Positions 14,162-21,899 of a DNA stretch of 48,438 nt are shown here, piece by piece. Below the pieces are notes generated by a model. It was not told the DNA's origin. It ran no database searches and saw nothing but the letters and a program-made list of their open reading frames with translations. This stretch comes from Pseudomonadota bacterium (lineage in GTDB: Bacteria > Myxococcota_A > UBA9160 > UBA4427). A program made the translations under genes and the position numbers. Within the stretch, counting starts at the first letter, position 1; each line of letters starts with the position of its first letter. Location of the stretch: positions 1-48,438 of the forward strand of contig JAKSBN010000289.1 of assembly GCA_022361175.1 (NCBI GenBank), given 5' to 3'.

Positions 14162-17100
14162 AGCGGGCCGTTCGCTGGTTCGCCGAGAACCACGTCGCGG
14201 CCAACCTGATCATGGCGCTGCTCGTCATCGGCGGCCTCACGATCCTGCCCACGATCACGCAGGAGGTCTTCCCGGACCTCGCGCTGGACGTCGTCACCGT
14301 CTCGGTCGAGTACCCGGGCGCCAGTCCTCAGGAGGTGGAGGAGGCGGTCTCGCTCCGCATCGAGGAGGAGCTGCAGGGGCTCCAGGGCGTCAAGCGCATC
14401 CGCTCCGTCGCCTCCGAGAACATCGCTACGGTGAACGTGGAGCTCATGGCGGGCGAGGACGTCCGCCGTCGACTCGACGACGTTCGCGCCCGGGTGGATG
14501 CCATCACGACCTTCCCCGATCAGGCCGAGCGCCCCCAGGTCAAGCAGATGGAGATTCGGCGGCAGGTGCTCAACGTGGCCGTTTCGGGCCCGGCCGACGA
14601 GCGCACGCTGAAGCGGTTGGGCGAGCGGGTCCGCGACGAGATCGCGACCATCCCGATCATCACGGACGTACAGCTCTACGCGGCCCGCCCCTACGAGATC
14701 TCGATCGAGGTCTCCGAGCGCGCGCTGCGCCGCTTCGGACTCGAGTTCGACGACGTCGTCCGAGCGGTGCAACGCTCTTCCCTCGACCTGCCGGGGGGGA
14801 GCATCAAGACCGAAGCCGGAGAGATCCTGCTGCGGGCGAAGGGGCGAGCGTACTCCGGACGGGACTTCGCAGATCTGGCCCTCGTGACCGGGAGCGACGG
14901 CACCCGGCTCCGGCTGGGAGACGTAGCGCGGGTGATCGACGGCTTCGAAGAGACCGACCAGGCCTCGCTCTTCGACGGAGAGCCCGCGGTGCTCGTCCAG
15001 GTCTTTCGGGTCGGCGACCAGAACGCGCTGGAGATCTCGGAGGCGGTCCGCAGCTACGTCGCGTCGGCCAGCGTGCCGGAAGGCATCTCGCTCACGGTGT
15101 GGCAGGACGACGCCCGCTTCCTGCGCGCCCGCCTCGGCTCACTGCTCGGCAACGCACGCGATGGGTTCATTCTGGTGGTCCTCGTGCTGGCGCTGTTCCT
15201 GCGGCTGCGCCTGGCCATGTGGGTGAGCCTCGGGATCCCGCTGTCGTTCCTGGGTGCGCTGGCGCTCCTCCCGACCTTCGACGTCTCGATCAACCTCATC
15301 TCGCTGACGGCCTTCATCGTGGTGCTGGGAATCGTGGTGGACGACGCGATCGTCGTGGGCGAGAACATCCACACCGAGCAGCAACGGGGTTTGCGGAGCC
15401 GCACGGAAGGAGCCGTCAAGGGGGCCCAGGGCATCCTCGTGCCCGTGACCTTCGGCGTGCTCACCACCATGGCGGCCTTCTCGCCGATGTTGTTCGTGCC
15501 GGGGCCCATGGGACGGCTGGCGCGCCTGATCCCCATGGTGGTCATCCTGTGCCTCGCCTTCTCACTGATCGAGTCCTTGCTGGTCCTGCCCGCGCATCTG
15601 GGCCACGGCACTGAAGACCCCGAACAGGAGCCCAAGACGCGCATCGTGGGCTGGTGGCGTCGCGGCCAGAAGCGGATCGCCGACGGTCTTCACCACTTTC
15701 TCGACGCGGTCTACCGGCCCGCGCTTCAGCACGCGCTGGTGTGGCGCTACCTGACCGTATCGCTCGCCATCGCGGCCTTCCTCCTCTCGGTGGGCATGCT
15801 GGCCGGCGGCTGGCTTCGCTTCGTCTTCCAGCCGGACGTCGAGGGAGACACGATCGCCGCCGATCTCACGATGCCGGAGGGAACTCCCGCGCACATCACC
15901 GCTGAGGCCATCGAGACGGTCACCTCCGCCCTGGAGCGGGTCCGTGCCTCGGCGGACGCGGACCGAGACGAGAACGAGGGCAGTGTGTTCCGGCACGTGA
16001 TGGCCTCGGTGGGCGAGCAGCCCTACCGGGCGTGGACGCAGAACGTGCCTGGGCGCGTCGGAGGGGGCGGCACCACGGGGGCCCACCTGGGGGAGGTCCA
16101 GGTCGAGGTGATCGACTCCGAAGAACGCGACCAGACCGTCGCATGGCTCACGCGGCGCTGGCGCGAGGAGGTCGGCGAGATCCCCGGCGCCGTCGAGCTC
16201 GCGTTCACGTCGTCGCTCGTGAATCCAGGCGCTCCCATCGACATCGAGCTGCGCGGCGACGACCTCGACGAACTGCGCGACGCCGCGGAGTTCCTGCGCG
16301 GCGAATTGGCCGGCTACCCGGCGGTCTTCGACGTGGCGGACAGCTTTCGATCGGGGAAGCAGGAGCTGGAGCTCTCCATTCTCCCGTCCGCCGAGACGCT
16401 CGGGCTCTCGCTGGAGGACCTGGGGCGCCAAGTCCGCCAGGCCTTCCACGGCGACGAAGCGCAGCGCATCCAACGCGGGCGGGACGACGTTCGGGTGGTG
16501 GTTCGCTACCCCGCCGCCGAGCGTCGTTCCCTGCAGGACGTCGAGTCGATGTACATCCGCACCCGCGACGGCCGAGAGGTGCCCTTTGGAGCCGTCGCCC
16601 AGGCTTCGTTCGGAACCGGCTTCGCCAGCATCCAGCGGTTGGACCGACAGCGCGTGGTCAACGTCACCGCCGACGTCGATCCCGCCCTCGGAAACGCCAA
16701 CGAGATCGTGGCCGACCTCGAAGAGAGCGCCCTCGTCGCTCTCGGTCGCGACTATCCCGGCGTTCGCCACGGCTTCGCGGGCGAACAGCAGGAGCAGCGG
16801 GACTTCCTCGCGAGCATGCTGCGCGGACAAGCTCTGGCGTTGCTCGTCATCTTCGGCTTGTTGGCCGTTCCCCTGCGTTCCTACGTGCAGCCCTTCATCA
16901 TCATGACGGCGATCCCCTTCGGGTTGGTCGGGGCGGCCTGGGGCCACATCCTCTTGGGCCACGATTTCAGCATGTTCTCGGTGATCGGCCTCGTCGCGCT
17001 GTCGGGCGTCGTCGTGAACGACAGCCTGGTCCTGGTGGACTCCATCAATCGACGCCGTGCGGAGGGATCGGACATCCACACCGCCGTCAGTCTCGCGGGG

Positions 17101-17457
17101 CCGGCGCGCTTCCGGGCCATCCTGCTGACGTCGCTCACGACCTTCGCGGGACTCTCGCCCCTCATGCTGGAAACGAGCGTTCAGGCCCAGTTCCTGATTC
17201 CCATGGCGATCTCGCTCGCCTTCGGCGTGATCTTCGCCAGCTTCATCACGCTGCTGGTGGTGCCGTGCACCTATCTGATTCTCGACGACCTCGACTGGGC
17301 CGTGAGGCAGTGGCGCTTCCGGGGCAAGGGCCTGCCCGAGGCCGACGTGGCCGACGCCCCCGAGCTGGAATCCGAGTGGGAGTCCACGGAGAAGGCCGAG
17401 ACGAGGGCCATCAGGGCGCGGGGTCTCCGGGCACTCGGGCGACCTCGTCCAGACTGA
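14158..17457 (+). CDS. RND-family efflux pump, inner-membrane permease
   Basis: This 1099-residue protein is an AcrB/HAE-type RND transporter with twelve expected helices in two halves and two large periplasmic loops. The proton-relay motif is visible as GIVVDDAIVVGEN near residues 391-403. The second half has the corresponding GVVVNDSLVLVDS near 950, where Asn replaces the first Asp, as in many members. FQPDVEGDTIAADLTMPEG is a typical loop start. The GTG start overlaps the adaptor stop by 4 bp (GTGA). Substrate unknown, driven by proton influx. The last 47 bases overlap the convergent gene at 17411. Confidence 0.95.
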   Translation: MKRAVRWFAENHVAANLIMALLVIGGLTILPTITQEVFPDLALDVVTVSVEYPGASPQEVEEAVSLRIEEELQGLQGVKRIRSVASENIATVNVELMAGEDVRRRLDDVRARVDAITTFPDQAERPQVKQMEIRRQVLNVAVSGPADERTLKRLGERVRDEIATIPIITDVQLYAARPYEISIEVSERALRRFGLEFDDVVRAVQRSSLDLPGGSIKTEAGEILLRAKGRAYSGRDFADLALVTGSDGTRLRLGDVARVIDGFEETDQASLFDGEPAVLVQVFRVGDQNALEISEAVRSYVASASVPEGISLTVWQDDARFLRARLGSLLGNARDGFILVVLVLALFLRLRLAMWVSLGIPLSFLGALALLPTFDVSINLISLTAFIVVLGIVVDDAIVVGENIHTEQQRGLRSRTEGAVKGAQGILVPVTFGVLTTMAAFSPMLFVPGPMGRLARLIPMVVILCLAFSLIESLLVLPAHLGHGTEDPEQEPKTRIVGWWRRGQKRIADGLHHFLDAVYRPALQHALVWRYLTVSLAIAAFLLSVGMLAGGWLRFVFQPDVEGDTIAADLTMPEGTPAHITAEAIETVTSALERVRASADADRDENEGSVFRHVMASVGEQPYRAWTQNVPGRVGGGGTTGAHLGEVQVEVIDSEERDQTVAWLTRRWREEVGEIPGAVELAFTSSLVNPGAPIDIELRGDDLDELRDAAEFLRGELAGYPAVFDVADSFRSGKQELELSILPSAETLGLSLEDLGRQVRQAFHGDEAQRIQRGRDDVRVVVRYPAAERRSLQDVESMYIRTRDGREVPFGAVAQASFGTGFASIQRLDRQRVVNVTADVDPALGNANEIVADLEESALVALGRDYPGVRHGFAGEQQEQRDFLASMLRGQALALLVIFGLLAVPLRSYVQPFIIMTAIPFGLVGAAWGHILLGHDFSMFSVIGLVALSGVVVNDSLVLVDSINRRRAEGSDIHTAVSLAGPARFRAILLTSLTTFAGLSPLMLETSVQAQFLIPMAISLAFGVIFASFITLLVVPCTYLILDDLDWAVRQWRFRGKGLPEADVADAPELESEWESTEKAETRAIRARGLRALGRPRPD

Positions 17458-20400
17458 AGTACAGCGAAACGGGGCCGGACGGGTCCAGGTCCAGAGGTGA
17501 TCTGGGCAGGGGCGCATAGCGCTTCCGAGTCCGTCCCACGAGATCGCGCCGGCCCACGAGGCGCTTCTCTCGCCATCCCGGCTGGGTGATACGGACGTGG
17601 ACGGGAGCCTTTCGCGGCCCGGCCAGCGCGCGCAACGTGGCCAGCAGCACGGGCCGGTCGTCGTCGCCGTCCAACCGGGCGGCGGCCATCAGCGCGCGTC
17701 CGAACGCCTCCACACGCTCCAGCGCCGGACTCTCCTGGTCAACGCCTCCCAGTTCGCGAACCACGTGACGGGCGCGCCGGACCGTGCCGCGATGACGCCG
17801 AGGAACCCGAGAGCGATCCAGGTGCCGGAACTTCCCCTGCGTCCCCAGCCGTCTCCGCATGCGGTCCAGGTCCTCGGGCGCGAGCTCGAGCAAGCGTCCC
17901 AGCTCGGCGTAGAAGCGGCGTTCCGGCAACCCCGCCAGGCGCTCGAGAGCGGCTGGCGAGAAAGCCACACGGGCCCGGAGGTCGACGAGCCCCCAGCGGT
18001 CGTTCGCGCTGTGAAGAGCTGCTGTGAACGGAATCAGGCGCTGACCGTCTCGCACTCCTTCAGGCGCGAGCGAGTTGGCGATCGACACGTACCCGTCCAA
18101 CTCGCTGCTCCGCGTGTCCAGATCGAAGACCTGAAGCGTCACGTGAGCGGTGGCGTCGTCTCCACTCTCCGAGGAGATCACGAGCACGCGATGGCTCCGG
18201 CGTTCGCCCTGATCGAAGACCTCCCATTCGCGGCGTCCGTCTCCCCAAAACTGCAGGAAGCGATCCTCCGCCTTTCGCCCCCCTCCCAGCGCGATCGCGT
18301 CGAGCCGCGACCGCGACTCCTGGCGGGCGAGACCCAGCCAGGACTGCCGGGTTCTCCAGGCGCGGAAGTCCGAGGCCAGGGGCTGACGTTCCCCACCCTC
18401 CAGGCCGCGGTCGCCTTCCAGACGCCCCCGCTCCCACTCCGCCTGGGCGAACGGGATGCGAACGAACAAGAGCTTCCAGAAGCCCTGGGTGGACTGGACG
18501 ACCGGCCGGCTCACGAGGCGTTGCGTCCGAACCCGGCCGTGCTTCCGCGACACGACAACGGTCTTCACCAGAGCGCGACCGACACGGGTGTCGAATCCGA
18601 GCGGAGCGGCACCGCCGGTCAAGTCGTCGCTGGTGATCCGCAAGTGCCCATCGACGTAGCGCCGTCGGGCCAACACGTAGGTCTCGGGCAGGTCACCGCG
18701 CCACACGTCGACGGGCAAGAGCACCCGCAGCAGGCGGTCGTCCGCAAAGCGCGCCTCGGCCCAGGTGCCGGCCGGTCTCACCAGTTGCCATTCCTGATAC
18801 AGCGTCGTCTCGCCCCGAGCGACGACGCCGATGCCGAGCGTCACGCCGATCCGGACGACGTCGTGGACGAGCCAGTAGTCGCCCTCGGAGCCGGGATGGG
18901 GATTCTCGTGGACTTCGCGCTTGAGCGTCACCACCACCTCCTGCACGAGCCCCGTCGGAATTCCCGCCGAGGCGTCGTCCAACACCACCTCGACGACCTC
19001 GCCGACCAGACCCTGCAGCAGCGACACCCCGTGCAGCGACAGTTGGCTCACGATGGGTCCCAGCAGCGACGACCAGTAGCTGTCGAAGTCCTGAACCGAC
19101 CCGGTTTGGACACCCGCCACCAGCTCGCCGTCCTCGATCTGGCCGTCTCGCGTGTCGAGTTCGCGATCGGCCGGCAGCAGCCGAACGGGACCGGAGGGCG
19201 TATGCGCACCCACCAGTCCGAACGTCTCCACCAGCTGATTGCGCCGGTACACGAGCTTCTCGAGCAGCAGGCGCGCCACGGGCGGCGGCCATCCCCCCTG
19301 CGAGACCGCGTCCTCCAGCTGACGGCGCTCGAATTGGGCGATGAGTCGGGCCATCCAGCGCGCGTCGGCGAAGGTCATGGTTTCTCGCAGACTGCTCGGG
19401 TGGAGGCTCTTGAAGGTGAAGACTCGCCGACCCGTCAGGCTGCGACTCACGACGTCCCATGGGAACGCGTTGACCTGCTCGTTCACGATGCGGCCAAACG
19501 CGTGGCCCACGTCGTGCAGCACGTGAAAGGCCCGCGCTTCGCCCTCTTCGGCCCGAAGCACCAGCTTGTTGTTCTCCGACTCCTTCAAGTCGGTGTTCGC
19601 GATCCAGACGAAGAACAGGCCGAGCCCGCGCACCTCGCGCTCGGACTCGTGGCCGAACCCGCCGAACGGCCACGGGCCCACCCGGTAGACGTCGTCGGAC
19701 TTGGCTTCGAGTACGCCTTCTCGCGCCACCAGAAACGGGCCGTGCTCGTCGCTCGAGGTCTCGAAGTAGTCGTCGAACCGGTAGGAATCGTGCAGTCGTT
19801 TGTGCTCGTAGTAGGACCGCCATTCCGTGCGCAGAGCCTGGAGCTCCTCCGGCTCGAGGCGGATGCGGAGATTGCGGACGTAGCGAGTCGGATCCACGTG
19901 ATAGCCGAGGGCCCGCAGCAGGACGCCGACGGTGGGTTCGGCGTGGACTTCGCCGCCGACCTTGAGCTTCATCCGCCACTTCCGCCCCCCGCGACGCAGG
20001 AACAGGTCGAGCTTGGGCTTCGTCTGGGTTCGGCGCAGCCCGTCGAACCTCACCTCCTCCACCGCACCAGGGGGGAAGACGGGAGCTCCGCCGGCGGGAT
20101 CGTCCGCGCGGGGCTCGCGCCCCGCCGCGAGGTCTCGCTCAGACACGACGCCGGGGTCACGCCACACCGTTGAGCTCGGCGGCGGACCGAGCTGCGAGAG
20201 GTCTCCGCCCAGGGCGGTCAGGCGCGCCAGATCCTGGGGGCCATAGAAGGACCCGGACTCGGGGTCGTAGAGGTTGCGAGCCTCCTTCTCGACGTCACCA
20301 CCCGGTGTCGGAACCGGCCAGTCGACGAGTGTGGCCCAGTAGACCAGCTCCGCTGCCCGCAGGCTGTAGAGCCCCTCCCCGGCCACCTTGAGCGCGTGGT

Positions 20401-20812
20401 CCAACTCCAAGATGCGGGCCGCCCGGGCCCGCCCAACGTCCGCGTCCGACTCGTGGACGAGCCTCTCGAGCGCACCGACGTCGTCGTCCCCGCCCAGCAG
20501 CAGGTCGTACACGACCACCTGCTTGCGGCGAAGAGCGCGACGCTTCGCGGCCCGCTTGCCCCGCCCCCGATCGCGCGCTTCGGCCTCGAAGAGCGACACC
20601 AGCTCGCGCCGACGCATCTCCAGTTCGTCGCGGTAGCGTGCGCACTTTTCCGGCGCGACGCGGCCGTCAGATCCGAAGAAGCGGTCCTCGATCTCCTGCC
20701 GGAACTCTGGTGAGAACGGAACGGTGTCGAACCCCCGCGCGGGGAGTGCGATCGAGGTCACAGTCGCCGTACAGGCGAACCAGCAGAAGACGAGGCAAGC
20801 GCGGGTGTTCAT
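17411..20812 (-). CDS. Large exported protein with kinase-like motifs
   Basis: This 1133-residue protein begins with a signal peptide (MNTRACLVFCWFACTATVTS; cleavage probably near ALPARG) and an Arg/Lys-rich helical segment at about 60-100. A central region resembles an atypical (HipA/PI3K-like or CotH-like) kinase fold: WRMKLKVGGEVHAE (Lys282/Lys284, Glu292) could be the nucleotide-binding lysine and its helix-C partner, FVWIANTDLKESENNK (Asp408, Asn415) a catalytic loop, and HDVGHAFG (Asp434) the metal-binding DxG. The 550-residue C-terminal part is rich in predicted beta strands and ends with charged segments. HDVGH could alternatively be a degenerate HExxH. I do not recognise a named family. 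It overlaps the RND gene tail by 47 bp. Confidence 0.75.
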   Translation of the reverse strand: MNTRACLVFCWFACTATVTSIALPARGFDTVPFSPEFRQEIEDRFFGSDGRVAPEKCARYRDELEMRRRELVSLFEAEARDRGRGKRAAKRRALRRKQVVVYDLLLGGDDDVGALERLVHESDADVGRARAARILELDHALKVAGEGLYSLRAAELVYWATLVDWPVPTPGGDVEKEARNLYDPESGSFYGPQDLARLTALGGDLSQLGPPPSSTVWRDPGVVSERDLAAGREPRADDPAGGAPVFPPGAVEEVRFDGLRRTQTKPKLDLFLRRGGRKWRMKLKVGGEVHAEPTVGVLLRALGYHVDPTRYVRNLRIRLEPEELQALRTEWRSYYEHKRLHDSYRFDDYFETSSDEHGPFLVAREGVLEAKSDDVYRVGPWPFGGFGHESEREVRGLGLFFVWIANTDLKESENNKLVLRAEEGEARAFHVLHDVGHAFGRIVNEQVNAFPWDVVSRSLTGRRVFTFKSLHPSSLRETMTFADARWMARLIAQFERRQLEDAVSQGGWPPPVARLLLEKLVYRRNQLVETFGLVGAHTPSGPVRLLPADRELDTRDGQIEDGELVAGVQTGSVQDFDSYWSSLLGPIVSQLSLHGVSLLQGLVGEVVEVVLDDASAGIPTGLVQEVVVTLKREVHENPHPGSEGDYWLVHDVVRIGVTLGIGVVARGETTLYQEWQLVRPAGTWAEARFADDRLLRVLLPVDVWRGDLPETYVLARRRYVDGHLRITSDDLTGGAAPLGFDTRVGRALVKTVVVSRKHGRVRTQRLVSRPVVQSTQGFWKLLFVRIPFAQAEWERGRLEGDRGLEGGERQPLASDFRAWRTRQSWLGLARQESRSRLDAIALGGGRKAEDRFLQFWGDGRREWEVFDQGERRSHRVLVISSESGDDATAHVTLQVFDLDTRSSELDGYVSIANSLAPEGVRDGQRLIPFTAALHSANDRWGLVDLRARVAFSPAALERLAGLPERRFYAELGRLLELAPEDLDRMRRRLGTQGKFRHLDRSRVPRRHRGTVRRARHVVRELGGVDQESPALERVEAFGRALMAAARLDGDDDRPVLLATLRALAGPRKAPVHVRITQPGWREKRLVGRRDLVGRTRKRYAPLPRSPLDLDPSGPVSLYFSLDEVARVPGDPAP

Positions 20813-20950
20813 GGACGCGTGTCGATGGGGAGCGCGGGCAGGGTCGTCGAACTGGCCTGTGACCGCCGCAAAAAATGCAAACGTTCGTTGGCCGAAACAG
20901 GGGGCGCAGAGGGTGGGGGTCGCGCCATGTTCTGCCGAAATGGGGGGTCA

Positions 20951-20970
20951 GGGTCGTGTCGGCACGACCC
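20951..20970. promoter_or_regulatory. Perfect inverted repeat in a divergent promoter region
   Basis: GGGTCGTG and CACGACCC are perfect 8-bp arms around TCGG, in the 277-base gap between the minus-strand kinase-like gene and the plus-strand LolA-like gene. It may be an operator or a leader hairpin. Nothing else recognisable is in the gap apart from a short A-rich patch at about 20868-20880. Confidence 0.35.
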
Positions 20971-21089
20971 GCGCCTGGCGTGCCAATCCCGCGGCGGAGA
21001 CCCGGTGAGGCAACAGTCGACGGGCTGCACCGGGCAGACGTCCGCCGACCGAGAGCCGAGCGAAACCGAGCCCTTCGGAAGCGAGAACC

Positions 21090-21899
21090 GTGTCCGCGAT
21101 GCTCACCCGTTCGGCCTTCCTATCTTTCTTCACTGGAGTCCTGATCTCCATCGGGACCAGTGCGGCCGCCGATTCGGTGGCGAGCGCGGAAACCGTTGGC
21201 CAGTGCATGCGCGAGAACCTGCCCGGCCAAGGCGCGAGCCTCGCCTTCGGCCTGCGCACCCATGACCGCAGTGGCGCGTTCCGCGAGACGCAGGGACAGG
21301 CCTACTACCAGCGCTCGACGGACGGACTGGTGCGCCTGCTGCTCCGCGTGAACGCGCCGGACGACGTGCGGGGCACGGCGATCCTGCTGCGCGAGGCGCA
21401 GGACGGAGAGGACGAGGCTTTCCTCTACCTGCCCGCACTCGCGCGCGTCAAGCGCCTGGCCGGCGGCTCCTTCTCCGGCCCGCTGCTGGGATCGGACTTC
21501 TCGGTCGCGGACCTGGAGCGCATCGGAGGCCTCGCGCAGGACGCTCAGGTCTCCGTTCTCGGCGAGTCCTCGTTCGAATCCCGGCCGGTGTGGGTCGTGA
21601 GCGTCCGGCCGCAGCGATCGGACGCGGGCGTCGATCGGCTCGTCAGCTACGTCGACCGGGAAACCTGCCTGCCGCTGCGCACGGAGTTCGTCGACCGGGG
21701 CGAGCGGGTGCGCAAGATCCTGAGCACGCCGGCGTCCGCGATCCAGCGGCACGCCGGTCACTTCGTGCCGGGCGAGATGCACATGTTCGACCTCCTCGCC
21801 CAGACGGAGACGCACTTGGTGATCCACCGAGTCACCGTCGACCCGGACCTCTCGGAAGAGCTCTTCCGCGCCGGCGCCCTGGCGAAGGGCGAAGGTTGA
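21090..21899 (+). CDS. Exported LolA-like outer-membrane lipoprotein-sorting protein
   Basis: This 269-residue protein starts at GTG 21090 (GGAAGCGAG upstream; an ATG 9 bases later is possible) with a signal peptide ending near TSAAADS. The rest is the half-barrel type seen in proteins annotated as outer-membrane lipoprotein-sorting (COG2834-like): RGTAILLREAQDGEDEAFLY, LPALARVKRLAGG, GSDFSVADLER and the C-terminal EMHMFDLLAQTETHLVIHRV. The gene overlaps the RND gene by 4 bp (TTGA). In other genomes this family pairs with an MmpL-type permease to move lipids to the outer membrane, so the two probably act together. Confidence 0.85.
   Translation: MSAMLTRSAFLSFFTGVLISIGTSAAADSVASAETVGQCMRENLPGQGASLAFGLRTHDRSGAFRETQGQAYYQRSTDGLVRLLLRVNAPDDVRGTAILLREAQDGEDEAFLYLPALARVKRLAGGSFSGPLLGSDFSVADLERIGGLAQDAQVSVLGESSFESRPVWVVSVRPQRSDAGVDRLVSYVDRETCLPLRTEFVDRGERVRKILSTPASAIQRHAGHFVPGEMHMFDLLAQTETHLVIHRVTVDPDLSEELFRAGALAKGEG

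Noticed and set aside
15562..17517. Minus-strand frame of 651 codons opposite the RND pump
   Set aside because: It mirrors the pump gene; His/Asp/Gly-rich composition typical of antisense frames and no motifs.
19490..19530. HExxH zinc protease motif in the 1133-aa protein
   Set aside because: The sequence is HDVGH, with Asp for the essential Glu, and it follows a kinase-like Asp/Asn loop in the right order. I keep it only as an alternative.
17597..20173. Plus-strand frame of 858 codons
   Set aside because: Antisense to the exported kinase-like protein, which has a signal peptide, motifs and consistent codon choice. The frame's peptide lacks any pattern.
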